NCBI GenBank assembly: GCA_037903475.1
Contig: JBAJFG010000560.1
Span: 496,001 to 560,000, forward strand
Direction: 5' to 3'
Source of the DNA: Ancylostoma caninum
Taxonomy: Eukaryota > Nematoda > Chromadorea > Rhabditida > Ancylostomatidae
Length of the DNA stretch: 64,000 bases
In this document: positions 44,925 to 56,789 of the stretch, piece by piece
Layout of the letters: every line of letters starts with the position of its first letter
How positions within the stretch are numbered: position 1 is the first letter of the stretch
The notes under the pieces: generated by a model
Told to the model about the DNA's origin: nothing
Database searches by the model: none
What the model saw: the letters and a program-made list of their open reading frames with translations, nothing else
Program-made: the position numbers and the translations under genes

Positions 44925-45965
44925 GTGCACGGATGGAGAATGGGTCTGCGCTGGCTCCATAGTGTGGAATACACCAGTATGCGGGTCCACCGATGGATCG
45001 GGTCCGTCCTGGTCCAACCAGTAGTGCTGGGTCCAAGGATGGAGAATGGGTCTCCATGGCTTAATAGTGGAGGAAGTGGCAGGACACATGTCTACGAATG
45101 GAGAATGGGTCTGCCCTGGCCCAATAGTGGGGCAAACGGCAACGTACGGGTCCACGGATGGAGAATGGGTCTGCCATGGCCCAATCGTGGGGAAAAGGAT
45201 ACGCGTCCACGGATGGAGAATGGGTACGATATGGCCCACTAGTGGGAAAACACCAGTTCATGGTCCACAGGCGGATCGGGTCCACCGTGGCCAATAGTAG
45301 CGAAAACGCCAGCACACGAGTCCACGGATAGAGAATGAGTCTGCCATGGCACAATAGTGGGGAGAACGGCAGTATACGACTCCACAGGTGGATAGGGTCC
45401 ACTGTGGCCAATAGTAGGCAAAACGAGAATGGGATACGGGTCCATGGATGGAGAATAGGTACGACATGGCCCAATAGCCCAATAGTGGGGGAGACGCCAG
45501 CGCACGGGTTCACGGATGGAGAATGGGTCTGACATGTCCAGTGGTAGGGAGGACGGCAGGATACAGGTCTACGGTTGCAGAATGGGTCTGCCCTGGCTCA
45601 ATAGTGCGGAGAACGGCAGTATACGACTCCACAGGTGGGTAGGGTCCACTGTGGCCAATAGTAGGCAAAACGAGAATGGGATACGGGTCCACGGATGGAG
45701 AATAGGTACGACATGGCCCAATAGCCCAATAGTGGGGAAGACGCCAGCGCACGGGTTCAAGGATGGAGAATGGGTCTGACATGTCCAGTGGTAGGGAGGA
45801 CGGCAGGATACAGGTCTACGGTTGCAGAATGGGTCTGCCCTGGCTCAATAGTGGGAAAAACGCCAGAGTACGGGTCCACGAATGGAGAATGCGTACGACG
45901 TGACCCAGTAGTGGGGGAGACGCCAGCACATGGGTCCACGGATGGGGAATGGCATACGGGTCCAC
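44925..45965. repeat. Minisatellite, about 57-60-bp unit, left part
   Basis: Units share gtccacggatggagaatggg, tctgccatggcccaatagtg and gggaaaacg. Higher-order repetition is visible: 45360-45590 and 45610-45840 are near-identical blocks. The array continues at 48083-48490 after an 8-bp target duplication, so the two parts were one array. Confidence 0.92.
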
Positions 45966-46066
45966 CAGTGGCGGATGCAGAAAGTGGGCGGGAGGGAGGG
46001 GGGGGGGGCGTGGGGAAAAAACTGGGGTCTCCGCCGTTTTGGGGACCCAGACGGAAAATAAAATTA

Positions 46067-46209
46067 ACAAGTGCTCCGACTCGCCTCCGGCGAGTCTCGA
46101 CTTGCCCGCTTCGCGGGACCTTGGTACTCAGCTACCTTTACTTTCCATCCGTCAAAACGGATGAAGCATACAGTTGCGAAGCTCGCCGTGAGCGAGTCGG
46201 AGCACTTGT
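46067..46209. repeat. Small fold-back (AACAAGTGCTCCGACTCGC ends)
   Basis: Left 46067-46085 pairs with right 46191-46209. The inner region has further short palindromes (cgcctccggcg, cgcttcgcg). Confidence 0.82.
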
Positions 46210-46310
46210 TGTATATAATTGATGTTTGCATCATTCTTTCGTTAAATGTGTCCAGATGATTCACTCAGAATCGATCGAAACGTAGCGCACTCGGAAAGGA
46301 GTGAGTATTT

Positions 46311-46747
46311 GCGCTATTCAACTTTACATAGCCCCAAAATCTCCAAAAAAATTTGGCTGAAACTTCACGTAGGGGGGTTATTTGAGGTGCTGAACACGAA
46401 CATCGTATAAATTTTGCACGATAACCCCATTTTTTAATGGTTACGGTAGATGAACTGTAGATATGGTACTTCGAGGAAGCCTCTCAAATTTTGCGTAGTG
46501 GGGTTTTTTGACGCCGACGACGAAAACCACCACTATTTTGCTAGCCACCTCCGTTTTCTACCCGATATCGGCATTTTCTCTCAATTTTCTACCGTACACC
46601 TACCGTAACCCATGCAAAAATGGGGTTATGGTGCAAAATGGATACGATATTCTTGCTCAGCACCTCAGAACCCCCTCCCCCTCTATGGAAAGTCCCAGCC
46701 AAAAAAAATCTTTGAAGATTTTGGGGCCAGTAAAGTTGAGTAGTGCC
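46311..46747. mobile_element. Fold-back MITE family C, copy 2
   Basis: Left gcgctattcaactttacata and reversed right ggcactactcaactttactg start the arms. Interior as in 26340-26778 (gggggttatttgaggtgctg, aacacgaacatcg, aaccccat). Confidence 0.78.
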
Positions 46748-46984
46748 GTGATTATTCGTCCATTCGTCCACTCACAGAAAGAAGTTAAGCGGTATGCTTG
46801 TGCACTCTAAATCATGTTGCTATGGCAAGTTGGTATATACATATAGGTGTACTAAAACTGTGTTGCTTTGGTAATCGCCTAGTCGGAAAATAAATTCCCC
46901 ACCCAACCCCTTCCAAAACTCTTGATTGCACACGGAGAGATCCCCAAGGATTCAGTCACTGAGCACAACTCTTCCTTGTTTTTC

Positions 46985-47890
46985 TCGTTGTAGACGAAAA
47001 GATTCGCACATGAAACCTATACCGTTCGACTCAGAATTGTGCCCTTCGCAGCGCTAAAAATATGACAATGATTTTTGCAGGGAACAATTCTGAGTCGAAC
47101 TTTATAGGTTTCATGTGTGTTTGTCCTCTGGATCGTGAGATATAAGCGATTACAGACAAACACACAAACAGTGATGGGGATAGGGGGCCAAAAATCGATA
47201 AAATCGTTTTTCTCGGAAACGGCAAAAGACCCTGACGTTGCACAGGAGGGCACAATTCTGGGTCGAACGGTATAGGTTTCATGTGTGTTTGTCCTCTGGA
47301 TCGTGAGATATAAGCGATTACAGACAAACACACAAACTGATGAGTTTTACTATATAGTGATGGGGATAGGGGGCCAAAAATCGATAAAATCGTTTTTCTC
47401 GGAAACGGCAAAAGACCCTGACGTTGCACAGGAGGGCACAATTCTGGGTCGAACGGTATAGGTTTCATGTGTGTTTGTCCTCTGGATCGTGAGATTTAAG
47501 CGATTACAGACAAACACACAAACAGTGATGGGGATAGGGGGCCAAAAATCGATAAAATCGTTTTTCTCGGAAACGGCAAAAGACCCTGACGTTGCACAGG
47601 AGGGCACAATTCTGGGTCGAACGGTATAGGTTTCATGTGTGTTTGTCCTCTGGATCGTGAGATATAAGCGATTACAGACAAACACACAAACTGATGGGTT
47701 TTACTATATAGTGATGGGGATAGGGGGCCAAAAATCGATAAAATCGTTTTTCTCGGAAACGGCAAAAGACCCTGACGTTGCACAGGAGGGCACAATTCTG
47801 GGTCGAACGGTATAGGTTTCATATGTGTTTGTCCTCTGGATCGTGAGATATAAGCGATTACAGACAAACACACTAACAGATGAGTTTTAC
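46985..47890. repeat. Tandem array with alternating 168- and 186-bp units
   Basis: The unit gtgatggggatagggggcca ... acagacaaacacacaaac starts near 47171, 47357, 47525 and 47711. Every second unit has an extra tgatgagttttactatatag. A partial unit precedes in mixed orientation (46989-47170). Confidence 0.9.
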
Positions 47891-48082
47891 TATATATATA
47901 GTGATAAAAACCTCAATTATAATAATAAATAATTAATAAAAAATTTATTAGAAACAATAATAAAGATAAACTAATGAAAATAAACCAATACAAGATTTTT
48001 ATATGTATTGTAAAGTAATTTCAAAAATTTGCCGACCCATTCTGGGGGGCGCCCTCCCCCCCCCCCCCTGCGTCTGCCAGTG

Positions 48083-48490
48083 CGGTCCAAGGATGGAGAG
48101 AATGGGTACGACGTGACCCAATAGTAGGAAGAATGCCAGCACATGGATCCACGGATGGAGAATGGGTACGGCGTGGCCCATTAGTGGGGAAAACGCCAGG
48201 AAATGGGTCAACGAATGGAGAATGGGTACAGTGTGGTCCAGTAGTGGGGAAAACGCTAGGATACAACTCCATGGATGGAGAATGGGTCTGTCATGGCCCA
48301 ATCGTGGGGAAAAGGATACGTGTGCACGCATGGAAAATGGGTACGACGTGGCCAATAGTAGGGGAAACGCCAGGATGCGGGTTGACGGATGGAGAATGGG
48401 TCTGGCATGGCCAATAGTAGGCAGAACAGCAAAATACAGGTCTACGGTTGGATAATGAATCTGCCCTGGCCCAATAGTGTGGAAAAAGGT
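48083..48490. repeat. Minisatellite, right part
   Basis: Continuation of the array at 44925-45965 with the same gtccacggatggagaatggg units. Confidence 0.9.
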
Positions 48491-48699
48491 GATTATTCGC
48501 ACTACATTGGTTACACCGAGTTGTACACAGGTTCTAAAGCTATCTGGAAGATACTCTTGTTGTCACGACTTCGTGAGACTCTTCTTTCGCTGAATGGCAG
48601 GTCGCCGCGCGCAACAGTCCTAAGCTTCTCACAGCGCACGTTACCCCCTCGGAGGTGTAAGGTGTATATAAGCCGCTGGTTGAGCATCAAAGTATAGTC

Positions 48700-49027
48700 G
48701 TGTCTCCGCTCCGGCTGAGACAAGGGAAGCCCAGCGAGATTGTCAGGGTGGCTGAGGCCCGGGTAAAACCGTGGCCCAGTGCAATAATTATTTTTGGATG
48801 AGCTTGCGTAAGCATCCACTTACCCGAGTCTGCAGTACGAACACAGCCCTGTGCCCAGATTGAGCTGCGATACTAGGTTTAAGACATGCAAACCAGTCCA
48901 TCGCCCCGAAACACAGCCTTCTAGGGGCGAACGCAGCTCGTGGGGCGACAAAATAAGCTTTCACCTCGCGGTGTAACTGCTGTTGAAACGTGTTCGGCCT
49001 GCGTTCGCCGTCCCGGAATCTCTGAGT
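48700..49027 (+). repeat. Dispersed repeat family A, copy 2
   Basis: Counterpart of 8788-9236; see there. It contains TGGCTGAGG and ccgggtaaaaccgtggccca. Confidence 0.72.
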
Positions 49028-49059
49028 ACCTATTCCTCCAGTGATTTCGCGAACAACTA

Positions 49060-49255
49060 GGTACCGTTGTGGTCATCCCGTCGGAGAAAGGGCTTTTTAC
49101 TACAATAGGCTCCTCCCACCAGCGAGAGGGGAGGGGCGCAGAGCTCAGGACGCTGGCGAGAGCCAAGAAACGCAGACAACAGCTTGCAGCAAACCCTTCT
49201 AGGAGTCCGTGGACAGCCGAAGCTTGCAGAGTTCCAGTAGAACGCATAAGATGAC
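49060..49255 (+). repeat. Dispersed repeat F, copy 1
   Basis: Shares cgctggcgagagccaagaaa, cgcagacaacagct and cttctaggagtccgtggaca with 62380-62490 (reverse strand), where the repeat runs about 62255-62570. A partial relative is at 49985-50160. Confidence 0.75.
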
Positions 49256-51469
49256 AAATGTAACAGTACGAAACATTTGAATTTGAATAAAGCTGGAAAT
49301 TCAATTTTGAACAAAAAACATGATTTTAAAAAACAAAATATGCATCCAGGGTTTATTCGACATGCTGATTACGAACTTGATATCTATTTTGTATCCTAAC
49401 GTCATTTTAGTGGTGTTCCAACAACTATAGGAGCGATACTGGACTCCTCTGAATCTTCTCAAAATTTGCAAACGAGTTATTCTTTGTTCTCATTACGAAC
49501 TCTTTCGAAAGCGTTCAAGAGTTGGAAAACGAAACCACTACTACTACAACGAAAAAGTATTTTCCTATTGAAAAACTGTTTCTAAAGGAAAGGTGAGGTG
49601 CCCATCGTTCTTTCCCTTTGTATTTAAAAAAAACTCCAAAGATTCTGATGCAGCCAAAAATATCACCTTCTTCTGGTATTTTTGAGCATACGGGAGATTT
49701 TCAACCTTCCCCGCTACTGGCGGAGAAGTTATCTTTTGTTGCTTATGAGCAAACGAAAAGAAAGGAAAAGCGCGCCAATATTGCCATAAATTCTTAAAAA
49801 ATTCTTCTGTTCGCGAGAATTTTCATGTAGTAATTTACATTCTCTATGGATATGAATTAGTAAATACCTATTTATTTCACGTTTTTCGCTCTTAAATTGC
49901 TTTTTGTTCAAGTATTACATTCTTAGTTCCAGAAAATCAATGCTAACAATACTTCTGCGGAGTGACAACCCGGCGGCATTGTATCCATGAGGCACGCCTG
50001 CAGACACAGTGCGTAGCTGCAGGCGAAGGATAAAGAGGCTCCCGTGCCTTGGGGATACATATTCTAGAGGGAGACGCTCCCTTGCCGCCAAGGGCCACGC
50101 CCACAGCTCTCTCGTCCTACCCTTTGTTCTCTCCCACCACCCTTCTACTGTCTGTGCTCTCTTAGGTATGAAATTATAGCAATGATGGAGATAAGAATTT
50201 GGGAAGAGGGAATCATCGGAGTGAATGGTACTAGCGAAATTAAATGATATTTAGATGATAAAAAGATAGTACAATACGATGATAAAACGACAGTATGCAT
50301 AAACTACATAAATAGGCACATTAACTACACCAAATTGATTAGCAGTTTTCAAAGCTGTAATTTATATAAGATCTAAGTAAAGTTGTAATTTAAATTTTAA
50401 AAAAACCGCTGATTTCAGGAGGAATAATCCTCACCTAGGGCTGATTACGGATCTGACACCTATTCTGTATCAAAATGCCTTTTTGAAGTGTTGCAAGTGT
50501 ATACGTGTTTCTCAGAATCTTCTGAAACATTGTAAACTAAGGTTATTTGTCGTTTTTATCTCGAATACGTTTTGTATCGTGATGATCTTTTCCAACAACT
50601 GAGAAGCAGGATGGGTGTAATTTCTTGTCTGAAACTACTGGATTTATATTTATAAAGCAATGTTGAAGTTTCGAAACTAAAAACGAATCGTCTGAATGAC
50701 AAAGTTTGCTTCTAAAAAGAGTGTTGTGCTCTTTCTTCGTGTGCAAAAATCTTTTCAAAAAGATCCCGACGCACACAAAAACACTTTTTCACGACTCTTC
50801 GTTCCCTATTTTGTCACAAAAAATATATGAAAAATAAAAATTTTCCTGTGGGGACAATTTTATGTGGTAAATGAGATTCCTTATGAATATTACTAAATAC
50901 CAGTTCACTTCACATTTTTCGCTCAGAGTCAGCATCAATGCTAATAAAACAGGAAGAGAGTGGCGATCTAACGGCATTATATCCTTGAGGTACGCCTGTA
51001 GACACAGCACCTACCTGCGGAGCCTTTCTTACAGCTCATTTGGCGATGGATTCATGATCGATTGCGTTGGAGAAAATGCAAATGTAAATGCAGAACAGGA
51101 AATTCTAGAAAAAATCCCACAAAACATCCTATACAGTGATGAGCTTTTGGAGTTTTGGATTTATCCAAGCTACGCAACCAGTGCATTAATTGTTTAAAAA
51201 AAGACATTATGATACAAAACAGATTCCGAATTCGAGATAAGAACGTCGAATAACCCCAGTTTACAAAGATTCGGCTGACTCTGAAAATGTGATATCTACT
51301 GTAAAGGCTTGGAACACTTCAGAAATGGCACTTTGATACAAAGTCGATATTAAATTCATGATAAGCTGTTAAATAAGCCCTGGCTTGGTGTTTAATTTCT
51401 TAAAACCGTCGAATTTCTGAAATTTGAATTGCTGCTTCATTTAAATTTTCTTGGACATCACTCCTCAAT

Positions 51470-51655
51470 TTCTCGACTTCCGCCTCCTCCTCAAACTCTG
51501 CATATGGGCTCGGTATGTGGAGGGGGGGGGGGCGATGGGCGTAGCCGCTATCCGCTGCAGCAAACACGCAAAATCTCCGCAGGGTACAGGCTCCCAAGCC
51601 AGGCTATGACTGTCAGCAAGCCTTGGGAGCCTCTTTACCCCCCTCCGTATCTACA
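51470..51655. repeat. Dispersed repeat G, copy 1
   Basis: Matches 55797-55990 in opposite orientation: ggcgtagccgc.atccgctgc, gcaaacacgcaaaa, ctccgcagggt, ctatgactgtcagcaagcct. Confidence 0.75.
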
Positions 51656-51809
51656 AAGCATTTCTAACACCTCATCTGGAATGGGTTAATGATCGATTAC
51701 GCAGAAAACAACGCAGATGCACATGTATGTGAAAAATTCTCGAAAACATTGAGAAAAGAACCTATGTTGTGTTGAGCTAACGATGCTTCACACGCTTAAA
51801 TATTATTTA

Positions 51810-52279
51810 TTAAAGGCAGCAGGAGCTGAAATCCTCGACTCCGAGCTGAGCTGTGGGTGATGTAGTACAGACTCAGTACATCATAAATGTGAAACGAACA
51901 CAGGCAATTATGGCTTACCTGCAGAGAAAATGGAACATTCGTCGCGAACACGCCTGGCCGTGTTAGCGCGCACGAGTTTTCCCCGGCGCAAAAAGCCATT
52001 GCGGTGCGTGGTTTGGCGCAAAGGGAAAACGAAATGCATTCAATTCACAGGGTTTCATGGCGGGACTCGGCCAAAACCGCGCGCCGCAATGGCTTTCGCG
52101 CCGGGGAAAACTCGTCCGCGCGCGAACACGGCCAGGCGTGTTCGCGATGAATGTTCCATTTTCTTTGCAGGTAAGCCATCATTCTCTGTGTTCGTTTCAT
52201 ATTTATGATGTGCCGAGTCTGTACTTCACCACCCGCAGCTCAGCTCAGAGTCGAGAATTTCAGCTCCTGCTGCCTTTAA
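51810..52279. mobile_element. TTAA-target fold-back MITE (TTAAAGGCAGCAGGAGCTGA ends), complete
   Basis: Left TTAAAGGCAGCAGGAGCTGA and its reverse at 52260-52279 begin long arms that include cgagctgag, acagactc, cgaacacag and gcgaacacg.ctggccgtg pairs. TTAA at both tips. A partial copy starts at 11063. Confidence 0.85.
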
Positions 52280-52914
52280 CAACGCCAAGGACTCCAATTT
52301 CTAAAACAAATTTAATGAGAAGGATTGGATGGCTGGTAGTGACTAAGATCTTCCAAATTACGCGCAGGCTTTACCTCCACTTCTCCATGTTCCTCCTTTA
52401 ATTGAAACCCATGTTCATAGGAACAAAAAAATTTAAAACTAGAAATCTTGCCCAGTCAAATGAAAAACTGATAAACACTAGCTACATGCAACAAAATAGT
52501 GGGTTTGCCTTTCGAAAGTTGCGTCATCTGATGCTTTATCGATACAAATCCTGTTCGATATTTTCAAGACAGAAAGTGCACCCGTCTGTACCTCAATTGC
52601 TGAGAAAAGGCATCACAACAGAAAATGGACTGTACTGAGTTCGTGATGAGAACGAAGAATGACCCCTGTTCGCAAATTTCGAGAAGATTCAGAGAAGTTC
52701 AGTATCTCTCCTATAGTTGTTGGAACACCACTAAAATGACGTTAGGATACAAAATAAATATCAATTTCGTAATTAGCACGTCGAAAAACCCCTGGATGCA
52801 TATTTTGTTTTCTAAAATCATATTTTTGTTCAAAACTGAATTTCTAGCTTTATTCAAACTCATTCATCATCTTATGCGTTCTATTGAGAGAGGGGTAAAG
52901 AGTAGAGTGTTGCA

Positions 52915-53110
52915 TTCGAAAATTTTTTTCGAATATTCGAATAATCGAATATTTCGATACGGCCGAATATTCGAATATTCGAATAAACGAATATTTTGAC
53001 ATCTCCGAATATTCGAATATTCGAATAATTCGAATATTCCAACTTCTCGAATATTCGAATTATTCGAATATTCGATCATGAACTTCGAATGTTCGAAGAC
53101 TTCGAATATT
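52915..53110. repeat. AT-rich palindromic array of TTCGAATATTCGAA words, array 1
   Basis: Dense repeats of gaatattcgaataatcgaat, self-complementary at many scales. A sister array lies at 55580-55800. Confidence 0.9.
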
Positions 53111-53184
53111 TGAGAAGTTGTTCTACATTTATTTCGGCTGAGTATGCAAAGGGTAGTTCTTTGAATAGGACAGTTACTCATTAG

Positions 53185-53290
53185 GTTGCCGCGAAAGTTA
53201 CTTAGTCACTTTACTAGGTTGCCGCGAAAGTTACTTAGTCACTTTACTACTACTTACTTACTTAGTCAAAGTCACTTACTTTTGTGTGTT
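53185..53290. repeat. Short tandem repeat
   Basis: Two copies of aggttgccgcgaaagttact tagtcacttta, followed by degenerate tacttactt. Confidence 0.85.
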
Positions 53291-53413
53291 GCTAAATTTT
53301 TCGAAATTGATTTGGAATTTGCTGTCCAAAATTTATATAATGGGTAGTCAATGCTCTACCTATATCCAGTTTATCCTATAATTCCGTTGCGATCATGACT
53401 GAAAACATTCTCG

Positions 53414-54055
53414 AACAACGGGGCGGGCTGACCGCGGTACCAATATTTGGCGGACCGTAGCCAGCTCCACGGTCAGGCAAATAATTAAGCGCGGTCAGCC
53501 AGATTTCGGTGCGCGGTCAGCCCGAGAAAGGTCCGCGGTCAGCCTGCGGAAACAATGTCGTGACGTGCTAATAACGACAGTGATAGTTACTGATGATGTG
53601 TCGATGACATTTTAGCGATCAAATTTAGGATCAGACGGAAAATCTCCCTTTTTACCTTTGGAAATTGCGCAGTACAAACAGTTTTGAAAAATAGAAAGGC
53701 CAAGATCGCTAGGATTTATTTGCATTCTTCAGATTATGTCCTTAAAAGTTTTTCCTTGTGTAGCTGTTCATAAAGTGCATAGTATTGATGACAAAGCTGT
53801 CTTAATGAGAGCTTCACTCAAAAAATATCTGGGGTGTGGCAGCCGCAATTTGGGATGGATTCTACTTCTTCAGCAAAAAATGTATGCGAGAATCTTCTTA
53901 ACCTATTCAACACCGTCACAGAAAGAATTTCGTTTCATGTGCACTCCACTTGTCACTGTCATTATGTTCACAAAGGTTGCATCGTATATTGTGCAGGTCC
54001 TGCGCGGTCAGCCCGCGGAGCACACTTTGGTACCGCGGTCAGCCCGCTCCATTGT
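53414..54055. mobile_element. Inverted-repeat element with GGGCTGACCGCGGTACCAA ends (642 bp)
   Basis: Left gcgggctgaccgcggtacca and reversed right gcgggctgaccgcggtacca match exactly over 20 bp. Several further gcggtcagcc copies lie just inside each end. A relative of the left end lies at 55318-55345 (gaaccgcggtaccaatattt). No transposase seen. Confidence 0.72.
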
Positions 54056-54079
54056 CTGAGTTGTCACTGAGTACAAGCA

Positions 54080-54340
54080 TATTCAGCTGCTCCTGCTCCT
54101 GGTTTGATAACTCAGGAAACGTAGCAACTCAAGGGATGCCACAGAAGCGGGCGCCTCCTGGAACTGATTGAATAGAATCCGCGTAGTAGTATCCGCGACC
54201 TGGCAAAAGACCTCCAACGTCATCACGACACAATATTTGCTTATCTCCTTCTCCATGGGGAGGCAAGGACATACGACGTATGGATACCTCATGATCTGAG
54301 TGACCGCTAGTTTCAAGTGCGCAGAGTGTCCGCATAAACT
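54080..54340 (-). other. Unrecognised open frame of protein-like composition
   Basis: The minus frame 54335-54129 includes SDHEVSIRRMSLPPHGEGDK and GGLLPGRGYYYADSI. It could be an exon or transposon coding remnant. No domain was recognised and splice sites are not evident. Confidence 0.25.
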
Positions 54341-55300
54341 CTTTAGGGTTTCAACAGAGCTTCGCTCAGCTCGCCATCTTGGTTACCGATGACGAGGAGT
54401 GGGTTCTCTATGTAACTCACGTAAGGAAATGTGGATGACTCGGACGCCGATAACTGCCAAAACTACTGCCAAAACGAGAACTACCTCCTCAGAGTGTAGT
54501 GCTCAGTATTTGATGGAATTACAAAGGAACCGTTTTTTAAAAGCTGCTGCCAACAAAACTTACTGTTTGTGTAGCGTAGTGATTTCGGTTACTTTGTGTA
54601 AATGTTTATTATATTGAAGACAAAGAATTGATCCGGAAAGACATCCGAAAATGGGTGAAACTTTCGCGGAAAAGACAACACTGAACAGAGTTAAGAACCG
54701 GTGTTTCGAACCTGATTTCAAGTGAACCCAGTTCTCAGCTGACGGGTTCAGCATGCAGCTACTAGCAATTACATGAACTACCCCAAACCCAAAACACTGA
54801 ACCCTCAAGATATGTATGTAGTATCACACTCGTTTCTGTTATGAGTCTGCGTAAGTTTGGTGCTACAGCAATATACAGGTCAGCACGAGTTTCTTAATAG
54901 ATACTGAAAACAAATAGGAGCATTTTTAGGAGTTTTTGACTCAGCAAACTAGTACGTCAAACTTGTACATAATTGCTAATCGCATTGCGTTGGTTTCCAT
55001 CCAACATCTCGGGATCGTTTCTCAGAACGGGTGCTTTGTATTGTATATATAAATGAAGTTAATTTCTCAAATTTTGTGCACAGAAGTTGCAGTGGCATGC
55101 TGGTGATAAGGTTGAGGGACGGGATTGGAAAAGTAGGATTAATGGAGGCGTAAAGCCTTCAAGGCATAAAGATTATCATAGTATCATAGAGATTGGAAAT
55201 TCGCAGTAAGCTCTTTGCTTTTCTGAAGAGTTTTCCATCAAATTGAAGGCTCGAGACGTGCCACAAAATTGTAGCTATCTGTCTACGTCACCAGGTATTC
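54341..55300. other. Unassigned stretch
   Basis: Nothing recognised on either strand. Confidence 0.35.
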
Positions 55301-55579
55301 TCAGACAATGTGCGGGTGAACCGCGGTACCAATATTTGGCGAGGCAACTCTACAGTCGACCAAGTAATCGAACGGGGTCATTAAATTATCTAGGAGCGGT
55401 GAGGCTGCAGAAAGTCTGCCGTTACCCCGCTGAAATGATAACGTGGCGAGCTGACAACGGGAGCAATGTTTACTGGCGAAGTATGAATGAAATTTTGGCA
55501 AGCTCAAATTTAGCGACGGTAGGTGCTTGCTGATGGGGCTCGAGAATGATTATGAGAGCGAAGGTGCTCTTGAACATGA

Positions 55580-55800
55580 CTACTCGATTCGTCGAATAAT
55601 CGAATAATCGGATGAACCCACCCCGAATATTCGAATAATCGAATAATTAAGAGTGATCGAATATTCGAATAAACGAATATTTTGAAAGCGTCGGATATTC
55701 GAATATTCGAATAATCCGAATATTCTGATTTTTCGAATGTTCGAATGTTTCGAATAAACGAATATTATTCGAATATTATTCGATTCGGTCAACACTCTAG
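55580..55800. repeat. AT-rich palindromic array of TTCGAATATTCGAA words, array 2
   Basis: Same word structure as 52915-53110. Preceded at 55310-55540 by sequence resembling the left part of the element at 53414. Confidence 0.9.
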
Positions 55801-55990
55801 TAAAGAGTCTCCCAAGGCTTGCTGACAGTCATAGCCTTGCTTGGGAGCTGCACCCTGCGGAGGTTTTGCGTGTTTGCCGCAGCGGATCGCGGCTACGCCC
55901 ACATGCCGAGCCCATATACAGATTTGCAGGGGCACGCGGCAGTCGCGAAATCGTGGAATGATATCCAGAAAAATGGACGAGAATGGGGGG
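55797..55990. repeat. Dispersed repeat G, copy 2 (inverted)
   Basis: Counterpart of 51470-51655. Begins tctcccaaggcttgctgaca. Confidence 0.75.
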
Positions 55991-56789
55991 AATGAAACTG
56001 GCGGGAAGGAACCGGCTGGCGCGAAAATATGAAACAGAAACATGTGAAGTATTCAGATTTCGGTGGTTGTGCAACCTCGGTTGATTTCTCTTGGTTCTTG
56101 CACCCATCTTTTTCATTGTTTTCATTTTTCACCGCTTCTGTGATTACCAGCGCTTGTTTTCGCGTAAATATTTTGTCATGATCATCTATTTAAACCATTT
56201 CCATTGTAGGGGTGTTTCATTTCTACCTACCACAGCGACGTTGGAGGCGAACGACTATTTCAACGTACCATAGCCACAGAAGGATTTTCTTGGCAGAAGG
56301 ACAGGAACAAGAAGTGCAGCAAGTAGAAGAAGAAGGACGACCACAAGAAGCATGATAGGTTTTATTGTGTATTTTATATTTTACTTTTCCATAGTCATTA
56401 ACTTCTCATTTCCCAGGTTTTCTTCTTCGATTCCTGCCGTCATCGCTTATGGAAGTAAGTTTTACTGTTAGTTGCAGATTAGCTAATCAGTAGGCGTATG
56501 AATGACCTTTTGCAGGTCCGATGCGTCACGCATGCCTGGAAGCTACAATGCATGCCTACAACTCACCCCCGAGGCGAAGATCGCCTAGCAGAAGCAGATT
56601 TTTTTTGAAAATGTGTGATTGTGATTCCCTGAATGTATATTCGGGGGGGGGGAGGTTGGACGGGGGACGGGAGCGGGGGTTGGTGTCTTGGATTTGGAAG
56701 GTCGGGGTGTCTATCGATTCGGCTCAAAATTTTTTACTCAAAATAGCATGCTATGCATACAAATATAAAAATACATTCACAGTTGTCAT

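Larger units (their letters stand above)
45966..48082. mobile_element. hAT-type MITE, copy 3, inside the minisatellite and itself invaded
   Basis: Left end CAGTGGCGGATGCAG and right end CTGCGTCTGCCAGTG lie inside the array, flanked by gggtccac and cggtccaa (8 bp, two mismatches). The left 100 bp and right 180 bp match MITE copy 2 (38933-39198). The intervening 46067 to about 47900 is foreign: a fold-back, MITE family C and a tandem array. Confidence 0.85.
49235..52895. repeat. Inverted pair of about 280-bp blocks, 49235-49520 and 52625-52895
   Basis: Blocks share, in opposite orientation, aacgcataagatga, tatgcatccaggg, ttgtatcctaacgtcatttt, agtggtgttccaacaactat and gaatcttctc. They may be the two ends of one larger fold-back element covering 49235-52895. 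The middle 50160-51460 has no recognised gene. Confidence 0.6.

Noticed and set aside
47017..47873. Repeated minus-strand frames with PFDPELCPP and SVIAYISRSRGQTH
   Set aside because: Tandem repetition of a non-coding array; units break frame and no homologous protein is recognised.
44676..48502. Several overlapping open frames of 80-190 codons with GPIVGKTP or HSPSVDP-type repeats
   Set aside because: They come from the 57-60-bp minisatellite read in different frames; both strands are equally open.
49060..49255. tRNA-derived SINE assignment for repeat F
   Set aside because: No usable box A and box B pair could be found at proper spacing.
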